Source of the DNA: Spirochaetaceae bacterium
GTDB lineage: Bacteria > Spirochaetota > Spirochaetia > DSM-27196 > SKKC01
DNA length: 37,002 nt
Assembly: GCA_007694005.1 (NCBI GenBank)
Contig: RECN01000078.1
Span: forward strand, 1 to 37,002
Direction: 5' to 3'
Positions 16,791-23,684 of this stretch are shown piece by piece. How positions within the stretch are numbered: the first letter of the stretch is position 1; every line of letters starts with the position of its first letter. A model generated the notes under the pieces. That model searched no databases. It had not been told where the DNA came from and saw only the letters and a list, made by a program, of their open reading frames with translations. Made by a program: the position numbers and the translations under genes.

Positions 16791-16838
16791 GCGGTGCTAA
16801 GCTCCCCGTATGAGTGTCGGCAGCGAATGCACGATCGT

Positions 16839-17342
16839 TTAACGGGTGTGCGCCTGAGCCGGTTCCGCGCGAATGATAATTCGCTCGTAGGCCCCTCCGG
16901 CGGTGTACAGGGGTATGCGGACGTCCCGGTATATTACGGTTTCCCGCGTCAGTTCAGACACCCAGAGGAGAAGTTCCTCCCGGGTGTCGTCCGTGTGATA
17001 GACGACAATGCGGCCTTCGCTGTCGGTTTGGTGTTCGGTACCGGGAGTCCATGGCAGGCCTGGGCCGAAGGCGAGAAATCGTGTTGCAAGCGCCTCTATT
17101 CGTCCGTCCTCGTTGAGTCTGAAGTCCCCCTGTACCGCCGTCAGACTGACGGAGTGAACGTACTCAAGCGTGAACTCATCTCCGGGAGAGAGGGGCAGAC
17201 GCTCTATCGTCTCCCCGCTCTCGGCCCGTAGAATATTCAGAATGTGTGCGGTATCCCGACCGCAGGCCACGACGCCGGATACAACCAGAACGCAGATCAG
17301 CCCCGCGTACGCGCCGGTCCACCGCTGCCGCCGGCGTATCAC
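16839..17342 (-). CDS. DUF1850 lipoprotein linked to TAXI-TRAP transporter
   Basis: A 167-residue protein beginning with GTG at 17342, which forms a GTGA overlap with the stop of the TRAP permease. The start gives RRRQRW, a hydrophobic stretch and the lipobox VVAC (Cys27), so it is probably a lipoprotein. EFTLEYVHSVSLTAVQGDFR and the FGPGLPW segment match the DUF1850 pattern of a conserved HS motif and a GxGLP motif. DUF1850 proteins are commonly encoded next to TAXI-type TRAP transporters; their role is unknown. Confidence 0.85.
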   Translation of the reverse strand: MIRRRQRWTGAYAGLICVLVVSGVVACGRDTAHILNILRAESGETIERLPLSPGDEFTLEYVHSVSLTAVQGDFRLNEDGRIEALATRFLAFGPGLPWTPGTEHQTDSEGRIVVYHTDDTREELLLWVSELTRETVIYRDVRIPLYTAGGAYERIIIRAEPAQAHTR

Positions 17343-19372
17343 GAGAAGGCGGGGCTTGGCGGGGGGGCGACACCGCGGGCGATCTTCAAGCGCTGTACGA
17401 CGACGATCAGCACAAAGGCAGCCACGCTCAGAAGGTCGGTTATAAGACCCGGCCAGACCATTGCTACAGCAACACCGAAGAGGATTGCGGTCTCCCACCA
17501 CGAAAGCCGGGTGAACAGCCAGCGCTGAATGACCGCAGACAGGCAGTAGATGCCAAGCAGCGCCGTAGCACAGATCAGAACAACCTCGGGCCAGGTTGTA
17601 TCGATAAGCAGAAACTGAGTGTTGTAGACGAACATGAAGGGCAGGAAGAAGGCCCCGAGATCGAACTTGAAGCCGATCAGGCCGGTTTTGATAGGATCTG
17701 CCCGTGCGATTGCAGCCGCTGCGTAGGCGGCAACACCGACCGGAGGTGTGTCGTCGGCGAGAATCGCGTAATACAGAATGAACAGATGTACCGCGACGAC
17801 GGGAAGCCCGGGCTCAGCGGCGAGGATGGCTGGTGCAACCAGCGTTGCCATGACCGCGTATTTCGCCGTGGTGGGCAGCCCGAGGCCAAGAATAATGGAC
17901 AGAATCGCCGAACCCAACAGAAGCAGGAACAGGCTGGTCTGCGCGATGACCGAGAAAACGAGGGTAACCGTCATTCCGAGTCCGGTCAGGGTGACTACTC
18001 CTACGATGATGCCGGCGCACGCGCAGGCAACCGCAATGCCGGCCATGCTCTTCGCCGCGCTGTCGAGACTGCCAATGAAGTCCTGCCAGAACCCGCGCGC
18101 TTCCTCCGTGATTGCCTCTGCGAAACCGACTTCCTGTCGCTGCATCCGCCGCCCCAGTCTCAACACCCGCTTGAGAAACAGCATGCCGAGGACGGTGAGT
18201 ATCGCGAAATAACCTGCGGCGAATGGGGTCATGCGCACGATGAGCAGGTAATGAATAAGAACGCCGATCGGAATCCAGTAGAAGACTCCCGCGAAGAAGG
18301 TTTTGAGAAAGGGGGGAATCGTATCGGCCGGCATGGGCTTCATACCGGTCTTCGCTGCCTGTAAGTGAACCATGCCGATCAGCCCGACGTAGCTGATAAC
18401 TGCGGGGATCAGCGCCGCAGCCGCGATTTCCCAGTACGGTATACCGGTGAACTCGGACATTATAAATGCTGCTGCACCCATAACCGGTGGCAGGAACTGT
18501 CCGTTCGTCGAACTCGCGGTCTCAACACCACCCGCGACGTGCGGTTCAAAGCCGGTGTCACGCATGGTCGGGATCGTGATAGAACCCGTTACGACCGTGT
18601 TCGCGACCGAGCTCCCCGCGATGCTTCCCATAAAACCGCTTGCAAGAACGGCAGCCTTGGCCGGGCCGCCGCGAAATCTGCCGAGGAGCGAAAACGCGAT
18701 CTTGACCAGATATTCCCCGGCGCCGAGAACCTGGAAGAAGGAGCCGAACAGAACGAAGGCAAACACGAAGGTTGAGGTAACGCCGATGGGAATGCCGAAG
18801 ATTCCGGAGTTCGTGAGATAAAGCTCGTTGACGACGCGGTTGATCGAGTACCCCCGGTGCCCGAGCAGTCCCGGTATGTGCTGCCCGACAAAGGGGTAGA
18901 TCAGGAATGCGATGGTCACCAGGACGAGTGCCGGGCCGAAAGCCCGGTAGGAGGCCGTGAGCAGAAGCACGACGGCAATGGCACCCATTATGACATCCGT
19001 CTGAGTCGGCGCGCCGACCCGATTCACGATCTGCTCATACTGCACAAAAATGTAAAAAATACTCGCGAAAGCGAGGACGGCGAGTAGCAGGTCGTACCAC
19101 GGAACACGGTCGTAGTTGCCCGCTGCTTTTTTTCGGTTCTGCGGAAAATAGAGATAGCAGAGGGCGAGACCGAGTGAAAGGTGGGCGCTCCGCTGCAGTA
19201 CCGAGGTCAGCATACCAAAACCGAGCGTGTACAGGTGAAACAGCGACCAGACGACCCCTGCCACGAAAATGATCATACCGAGGATACCACCGGGAGAACG
19301 GATGCGACCTTCGTCGCTCATTTTCGAGAGATCGATGCCCGTGTCAGTCTGTGCTATGTGTGCTGATTCCAC
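17339..19372 (-). CDS. TRAP transporter fused 4TM/12TM permease, TAXI type
   Basis: A 677-residue fusion of the small (DctQ-like) and large (DctM-like) TRAP membrane subunits, as is standard for TAXI systems. It couples substrate import to an ion gradient. Marks of the large subunit are GFMGSIAGSSVANTVVTGS, NGQFLPPVMGAAAFIMSE, GLGLPTTAKYAVMATLVAPA and DDTPPVGVAAYAAAAIA. I start at GTG 19372, 8 bases after GGAG and downstream of an intercistronic hairpin; an ATG further in would also work. It lies between the binding protein and the DUF1850 gene. TAXI systems carry small acids in known cases; the substrate here is unknown. Confidence 0.92.
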   Translation of the reverse strand: MESAHIAQTDTGIDLSKMSDEGRIRSPGGILGMIIFVAGVVWSLFHLYTLGFGMLTSVLQRSAHLSLGLALCYLYFPQNRKKAAGNYDRVPWYDLLLAVLAFASIFYIFVQYEQIVNRVGAPTQTDVIMGAIAVVLLLTASYRAFGPALVLVTIAFLIYPFVGQHIPGLLGHRGYSINRVVNELYLTNSGIFGIPIGVTSTFVFAFVLFGSFFQVLGAGEYLVKIAFSLLGRFRGGPAKAAVLASGFMGSIAGSSVANTVVTGSITIPTMRDTGFEPHVAGGVETASSTNGQFLPPVMGAAAFIMSEFTGIPYWEIAAAALIPAVISYVGLIGMVHLQAAKTGMKPMPADTIPPFLKTFFAGVFYWIPIGVLIHYLLIVRMTPFAAGYFAILTVLGMLFLKRVLRLGRRMQRQEVGFAEAITEEARGFWQDFIGSLDSAAKSMAGIAVACACAGIIVGVVTLTGLGMTVTLVFSVIAQTSLFLLLLGSAILSIILGLGLPTTAKYAVMATLVAPAILAAEPGLPVVAVHLFILYYAILADDTPPVGVAAYAAAAIARADPIKTGLIGFKFDLGAFFLPFMFVYNTQFLLIDTTWPEVVLICATALLGIYCLSAVIQRWLFTRLSWWETAILFGVAVAMVWPGLITDLLSVAAFVLIVVVQRLKIARGVAPPPSPAFS

Positions 19373-19401
19373 TCTGCTGTCTCCATTGTTCGAAGAATAA
19401 A

Positions 19402-19425
19402 GGAGCCCCGGTGATTCGGGGCTCC
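19402..19425 (-). terminator. Intercistronic hairpin between TAXI binding protein and permease
   Basis: Perfect 9-base-pair stem, GGAGCCCCG pairing with CGGGGCTCC, with a 6-base loop, followed on the minus strand by TTTATTCTT. The U-tract is imperfect, so it probably ends only part of transcription or protects the upstream mRNA. This would make more binding protein than permease, a common arrangement in transporter operons. Confidence 0.7.
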
Positions 19426-19451
19426 GGTCTGGTGTCGGTTGGAGCCGACTG

Positions 19452-20456
19452 TTACTGCATGCCCTGTTCGGAGAAGAACCGTTCGGCTCCGGCGTGGAGC
19501 GGAATCGGCATTCCGTCAAGCGCAGTATCGAGTGTCACCATGCGTCCGGCCGCGTGTGCCGACGAGAGCGTGTCGAGGTTACCGAACACCGCACTCATGA
19601 AATCGTATACAAGGTCGTCGGAGAGGTTCGCATCTGCAACAACCATCGCGAGCACAGCAACGGTTTCGGACTCCGGCACGTTGTTGTAGGTTCCCTCAGG
19701 AATGGCTGCCGTCGCGTAGAACGGACGAAGGTCCATGAGAGCTTCCGCGTACTCACCGGTGATCGGAACAACGACGATGTCCTGGGATACGGCAAGGTCT
19801 GCGATAACCGCACCACCGATCGCTACCGTGAAGAATGCAGCGTCGACTCGACCGTCACGGAGAAAATCTGCAGCTTCACTCGCTGCGAGGCGTTCAACAC
19901 CTGCGAGATCACCCTCGGTGAGACCCGCAACCTGCAGGACCTCAATGGCGTTTACTTCCGCACCACTGCCAAGAGGTCCGATTGCGACGCGGCGTCCGGC
20001 GAGGTCGGAAGGACTTGAGATACCCGAATCTGCGCGGGCTATGAGCTGAACCGGCTCCGGATACATGGTGAAAAGGCCACGCATGTTCGATACCGCATTG
20101 CCGTCAAAGGCTGCGACGCCGGTACCGTTGTATGCATAGTAGGCAACGTCGTTCTGTACAATTGCCATGTCCAGGTCACCCGATCGGATCAGGTTTGAGT
20201 TCACGACTGAGGCGCCCGATGATTCGACCGTCAGGCTCACGTTATCCATCTGTGTGTGCACGATGCGGGACATCGCACCTGCCATCGGGAAGTACACCCC
20301 GGTTACCCAACCGCCACCCATGTTGAGTCGAACCGGACCCGACGGGGCCGCCTCTCCCTCTTCGCGGCCACCACCCGCAAATGCCGTGCCGGCCACAAAC
20401 GCGAGGGCCAGCATTACTACAAGAACCGTGCGCATCGTAATGAATGATCGTTTCAT
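19452..20456 (-). CDS. TAXI-family TRAP transporter substrate-binding protein
   Basis: A 334-residue exported protein. ATG 20456 follows AAGGAG by 7 bases and gives a textbook signal peptide (RTVLVVMLALAFVAGTAFA). The mature part shows RLNMGGGWVTGVYFPMAGAMS at the start, typical of TAXI proteins (GTGGxxGxYYPxG pattern), then SGASVVNSNLIRSGDLDMAIVQNDVAYYA and DLAGRRVAIGPLGSGAEVNA, the conserved ligand-pocket segments. It delivers substrate to the fused permease encoded next. An in-frame ATG 45 bases upstream would displace the signal and is rejected. Confidence 0.94.
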   Translation of the reverse strand: MKRSFITMRTVLVVMLALAFVAGTAFAGGGREEGEAAPSGPVRLNMGGGWVTGVYFPMAGAMSRIVHTQMDNVSLTVESSGASVVNSNLIRSGDLDMAIVQNDVAYYAYNGTGVAAFDGNAVSNMRGLFTMYPEPVQLIARADSGISSPSDLAGRRVAIGPLGSGAEVNAIEVLQVAGLTEGDLAGVERLAASEAADFLRDGRVDAAFFTVAIGGAVIADLAVSQDIVVVPITGEYAEALMDLRPFYATAAIPEGTYNNVPESETVAVLAMVVADANLSDDLVYDFMSAVFGNLDTLSSAHAAGRMVTLDTALDGMPIPLHAGAERFFSEQGMQ

Positions 20457-20701
20457 ACAATGTCTCCTTGAATCGTCCTGACTTTGAGATAGCGAAGGCA
20501 TACCGCCCCGCTCGAAGAATGGTCTGTTACCCGTTATTACCTCCTGCTACATGGATGTTCCATAAATATGCACCCGTAAAGCGGAAAAGCGCAAGATCAT
20601 TCGGAAAAAAATACGCGTTACCATACGTTTTCGTGATCGAAAAAAAGTAATCCTACCTGCGCGTAGCTTCACTGTATAGGCTACAATCGGCCCTGCGATG
20701 C
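20457..20701. other. Intergenic leader of the TAXI operon
   Basis: About 245 bases without a gene, between the TAXI operon (minus) and the tRNA cluster (plus). It contains two homopolymer-rich stretches (A7 near 20605 and 20640), a weak minus-strand promoter candidate TTGCGC-N18-CATATT at about 20595-20566, and the perfect inverted repeat ATGGA-TGT-TCCAT at 20551-20563 close to it, which could be an operator. A strong GGAGG near 20540 on the minus strand has no start codon after it. Confidence 0.3.
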
Positions 20702-20730
20702 TTGATTCCGGCTCTCCGATCAGGTAGTAT
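20702..20730 (+). promoter_or_regulatory. Candidate promoter of the tRNA-Ser/ffs cluster
   Basis: TTGATT (20702-20707), 17 bases, TAGTAT (20725-20730). Transcription would start near 20737, about ten bases before the first tRNA. It could also drive the second tRNA and the SRP RNA, since no terminator is seen between them. Confidence 0.5.
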
Positions 20731-20746
20731 GGCCGCTACACATTTC

Positions 20747-20834
20747 GGAGAGATGCGAGAGTGGTTGAATCGGGCGGACTCGAAATCCGTTGTACTGTTT
20801 TGCAGTACCGAGGGTTCGAATCCCTCTCTCTCCG
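20747..20834 (+). tRNA. tRNA-Ser, anticodon CGA (reads UCG)
   Basis: 88 bases. Acceptor GGAGAGA pairs with TCTCTCC, discriminator G. The anticodon loop CTCGAAA is closed by CGGA/TCCG, giving CGA. A long variable arm (GTACTG/CAGTAC) is the class II feature of tRNA-Ser. T arm GAGGG-TTCGAAT-CCCTC. CCA is not encoded. Confidence 0.96.
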
Positions 20835-20851
20835 TATCTGATAACGGCACT

Positions 20852-20939
20852 GGAGAGGTGGCCGAGTGGTCGAAGGCGTGCGCTTGGAAAGCGTATGTAC
20901 CCTAACCGGGTACCGAGGGTTCGAATCCCTCTCTCTCCG
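20852..20939 (+). tRNA. tRNA-Ser, anticodon GGA (reads UCC/UCU)
   Basis: 88 bases, 17 bases after the first. Acceptor GGAGAGG pairs with TCTCTCC with a G-U at the seventh pair. Anticodon loop TTGGAAA closed by TGCGC/GCGTA gives GGA. The variable arm GTACCC/GGGTAC is long as expected for Ser. The T arm and acceptor 3' half are identical to those of the first tRNA. CCA is not encoded. Confidence 0.96.
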
Positions 20940-20966
20940 ATTCGCCCCTTCAGTGCATGTCAGGCA

Positions 20967-21062
20967 CTGTGCAATGGGCTGTCGCCCAACCCCGTCAGGC
21001 CCGGAAGGGAGCAGCGGTAAGTGACGTGTCCGTGTGCCGCAGATCGCTTGGCTCCTGAGGGG
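20967..21062 (+). ncRNA. ffs: Bacterial small SRP RNA (4.5S RNA)
   Basis: The conserved domain IV is clear: CCCCGTCAGGCCCGGAAGGGAGCAGCGG, read here in two parts as CCCCGTCAGG, then the GGAA tetraloop flanked by CCC and GGG, then AGCAGCGG. This is the Ffh-binding hairpin with its symmetric and asymmetric loops. The flanking strands pair to extend the helix. The exact ends are estimates. The RNA directs nascent membrane proteins to the translocon with Ffh. It ends within about 15 bases of the dnaX start codon. Confidence 0.9.
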
Positions 21063-21075
21063 GTGCTTATTTACC

Positions 21076-22740
21076 ATGTCGTATGAAGTAACCGCAAACA
21101 GAAAGCGCCCGACACACTTCGATGGCCTTCTTGGTCAGGAGTTCGTCGTTGCCACACTCAAGAACAGCATCCGTACCGGACGTATTGCCCACTCGTACCT
21201 GTTTTCCGGTCCCCGGGGGGTGGGGAAGACCTCGGCTGCGCGCATACTCGCGCGTTCGCTGAACTGTCCGGACGGGCCTGATCCGGACGGATGTCCCGAC
21301 TCACCGGACGGCGACGCGGTATCACGCGGTGCTGCCATCGACGTTATCGAGATCGACGGTGCGAGTAATACCAGCGTCAACGATGTCCGGCAGATCAAGG
21401 ACGAGGTGCTGTTTGCACCCCAGAGTTCACGCTACAAGATCTATATAATTGATGAGGTTCACATGCTCTCCAACAGTGCGTTCAACGCGCTGCTGAAGAC
21501 CATCGAAGAACCACCTCCCTACATTATCTTCGTGTTTGCCACAACAGAGATACACAAGGTACCAGCAACCATACGAAGCCGTTGTCAGCAGTTCAACTTT
21601 CGTCTGGTGCCTATGCCCGTTATCGCGGACGCTCTCCACGACGCGGCCAGGGATCTGGGTCTGGATGCCGAAGACGACGCGGTGCTCTGGATGGCCAAAG
21701 AGTCCGGTGGAAGTCTGCGCGACGCATACACGCTCTTCGACCAGGTCGCGAGTTTCGCGGACGGAGCAATTCGGCTTGTCGACATACAGCAGAAGCTGGG
21801 TCTGGTCGGATTCGATGAGCTTGATTCGCTTGCCGCAGCCATGGCCGAAGGTGCCGCCGATCAGGTTCTCGAACGGTGCGACGAGCTGCTCTCCGCAGGC
21901 GTCGCAATCGAGCAGTTCACCATCGATCTTGCAGATTACTTCCGGACGGCGCTGCTTGTTAAGCACGGAGTGCGGAAGACCGGTATTCTCGGCCGCCCCG
22001 CTGATCGGGTATCCGATAGTGTCGTGCAGGCCTTCACGCCGGCGCAGATACAGAAGGCCGTTGACATGCTTTTTGAGCTGTACCGCAACCTTCGCTACAG
22101 TCTGAATCCCCGGTTCGAGCTTGAGCTTGTCCTGTCACGCCTCGCGGAGCTCACGTTCTATATCTCGCCCCGCGAACTCCTCGATGAGCTCGCACGGCTT
22201 CGCTCCGGCGCACAGGCCCGACATCCACGACTGACCGATCCTGAGCGGTCGGGTCCATCGTCGCAGGCGAATGAGAACGCTACCACCGCTCGCGAGTATG
22301 CGCACGTCGTGCAGGACGCCTCCACGCAGGACACACAGAATTCGTCTCCGACTCCCGCTCCGCAGGAGATACCCCCTTCGCAGGATGCAGCCACCCCGCA
22401 GAACGGCATGTCGCGATCGGCGTGGAAAAGCATTGTCGAGACGATACGCTCGCGCAAGCTTGCGCTCGGCACCATTCTCGAGAAGCTTCATCATTTTGAT
22501 CATCCTGATCCGGACACCCTTGAACTCTGGTTCGAAAGCGCGTATCACGCGAAGGCGGCTCAGGAGGATACGGTCCTGCTGCAGGAGTGCATGAAGGAAG
22601 TGATCGGGCGGGGTATGAGAATTCGGACACAGGTGTTTCACAGTGAAGTTGAAGCCGAGGCCGTTGGTCCCGACGAGGATGCCCCGCCGGAGCAGGTAGA
22701 CATGGTCAAGCGGGTATTCCGCGGCGAAGTTATCGAGTAG
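21076..22740 (+). CDS. dnaX: DNA polymerase III subunit gamma/tau, two zinc ligands missing
   Basis: Clamp-loader ATPase subunit, 554 residues. I start at ATG 21076 (MSYEVTANRKRPTHFDGLLGQ), the usual N-terminus, not at earlier in-frame codons inside the SRP RNA. Walker A GPRGVGKT (45-52), Walker B IIDEVH (about 125-130) and sensor SRC (168-170) are intact. The zinc module that normally has four cysteines (C64, C73, C76, C79 by E. coli-like numbering) retains Cys64 and Cys73, but Ser76 and Gly79 replace the others. A Pro/Gln/Ser-rich linker follows the collar domain, then a short C-terminal domain. No A-rich slippery site for a gamma frameshift is visible. First gene of a block with ybaB and recR. 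Confidence 0.95.
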   Translation: MSYEVTANRKRPTHFDGLLGQEFVVATLKNSIRTGRIAHSYLFSGPRGVGKTSAARILARSLNCPDGPDPDGCPDSPDGDAVSRGAAIDVIEIDGASNTSVNDVRQIKDEVLFAPQSSRYKIYIIDEVHMLSNSAFNALLKTIEEPPPYIIFVFATTEIHKVPATIRSRCQQFNFRLVPMPVIADALHDAARDLGLDAEDDAVLWMAKESGGSLRDAYTLFDQVASFADGAIRLVDIQQKLGLVGFDELDSLAAAMAEGAADQVLERCDELLSAGVAIEQFTIDLADYFRTALLVKHGVRKTGILGRPADRVSDSVVQAFTPAQIQKAVDMLFELYRNLRYSLNPRFELELVLSRLAELTFYISPRELLDELARLRSGAQARHPRLTDPERSGPSSQANENATTAREYAHVVQDASTQDTQNSSPTPAPQEIPPSQDAATPQNGMSRSAWKSIVETIRSRKLALGTILEKLHHFDHPDPDTLELWFESAYHAKAAQEDTVLLQECMKEVIGRGMRIRTQVFHSEVEAEAVGPDEDAPPEQVDMVKRVFRGEVIE

Positions 22741-22755
22741 ACGAAGGAGCAGGAT

Positions 22756-23079
22756 ATGAACGTAAACCCCATGGATTTTCTCAAGAATTTTCAGAATATA
22801 CAGAGCAAGCTCAACGAGGCCCAGGAGCGCATGAAGGACGTGATCGCTGTCGGTTCAGCTGGCGGCGATATGGTCCGGGTCACCATCAACGGTCAGATGG
22901 AAGTGCAGAAGGTGGAAATATCACCCGAAGCCGTCGATCCCTCGGACATAGAAATGCTGCAGGACCTCGTGCTCGCCGCATTCACGAACGCGATGGAAAA
23001 AGTAAAAGAAGAAATCAAGCAGCAGATGTCATCCCTGACCGGCGGCATGGATCTGCCTCCCGGAATGTTCGGCGGCTGA
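22756..23079 (+). CDS. ybaB: YbaB/EbfC nucleoid-associated protein
   Basis: A 107-residue protein with an N-terminal helix (MDFLKNFQNIQSKLNEAQERM), the central VRVTINGQMEVQKVEISPEAV sheet and a C-terminal helix ending in a Gly/Met/Pro-rich tail, the complete YbaB fold. These dimers bind DNA; in Borrelia the homologue EbfC is a regulator. ATG 22756 is preceded by AAGGAG with good spacing. The order dnaX-ybaB-recR is conserved over many bacteria and supports cotranscription here, with gaps of 15 and 3 bases. Confidence 0.96.
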   Translation: MNVNPMDFLKNFQNIQSKLNEAQERMKDVIAVGSAGGDMVRVTINGQMEVQKVEISPEAVDPSDIEMLQDLVLAAFTNAMEKVKEEIKQQMSSLTGGMDLPPGMFGG

Positions 23080-23082
23080 TAC

Positions 23083-23676
23083 GTGTCGGCTTTGGATGAT
23101 CTTGTATCCCAGATTGCACGTTTGCCCGGACTCGGGCGCAAGAGTGCCGTTCGCATAGCGCATTATCTCCTCAAAAGTGACAGACGGGTAGCCGGTAACC
23201 TGTCTGAGCTGCTCGCGACGCTCCACGACCGCATACACCCCTGCAGCGAATGCGGACGCTACACAGAGGCCGACCCCTGTGCGGTCTGCAGCGACAGCGC
23301 ACGCGACAGAACCGTGATCTGTGTCGTCGAGCAGCCACAGGATGTGGAGGTGCTTGAGCAGAGCGGGGAGTTCCACGGCCTGTATCATGTGCTCGGCGGT
23401 GTGCTTTCACCTATAGATGGCATCGGTCCCGGCGAGTTACGTGTTGCCGCTTTGTATCGTCGCATCGAGCAGCTGGGAATACGGGAAGTCATCCTTGCTA
23501 CAAACCCCACCGTCGAGGGCGACACGACCGCGCTGTATCTCGTTAAGCAGCTGCAGACCCGCGGTGTAGACTGTTCGCGGCTGGCGCTTGGCCTCCCGGT
23601 CGGTGGAGATCTCGAATACGCCGACCGGCTGACTGTCGCGCGAAGCCTCCGTGGCCGTACACACTACGACTCATAG
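23083..23676 (+). CDS. recR: Recombination mediator protein RecR
   Basis: A 197-residue protein starting with GTG 23083, three bases after the ybaB stop. It shows the helix-hairpin-helix LPGLGRKSAVRIAHYLL, a four-Cys zinc finger (CSEC and CAVC), and the Toprim domain with VVEQPQDVEVLEQSG, VLGGVLSPIDGIGP and ATNPTVEGDTTALYL, ending in GLPVGGDLEYAD. These are all the RecR marks. It acts with RecF/RecO to load RecA on gapped DNA. Nothing unusual. Confidence 0.97.
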   Translation: MSALDDLVSQIARLPGLGRKSAVRIAHYLLKSDRRVAGNLSELLATLHDRIHPCSECGRYTEADPCAVCSDSARDRTVICVVEQPQDVEVLEQSGEFHGLYHVLGGVLSPIDGIGPGELRVAALYRRIEQLGIREVILATNPTVEGDTTALYLVKQLQTRGVDCSRLALGLPVGGDLEYADRLTVARSLRGRTHYDS

Positions 23677-23684
23677 GGAGCGTC

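Noticed and set aside
19452-20501. Longer TAXI binding protein starting at ATG 20501
   Set aside because: It would put 15 polar residues before the signal peptide, while ATG 20456 has AAGGAG at good spacing.
20626-20647. Hairpin TTTTCG-TGAT-CGAAAA near the TAXI operon as a terminator
   Set aside because: Six mostly A-T pairs only, and no T run follows on the strand where it would be needed.
20808-20939. Identical sequence of over 25 bases at the 3' ends of the two tRNAs, as in a phage attachment site
   Set aside because: Both copies are the T arm and acceptor 3' strand of complete tRNA-Ser genes 17 bases apart; paralogy explains it and there is no integrase.
20951-20969. CAGTGC/GCACTG hairpin after the second tRNA as a terminator
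   Set aside because: No U-tract follows; it more likely belongs to tRNA 3' processing or to the SRP RNA 5' flank.
22250-22450. Programmed frameshift in dnaX producing gamma
   Set aside because: No A-rich slippery heptamer or downstream hairpin was found in the linker region.
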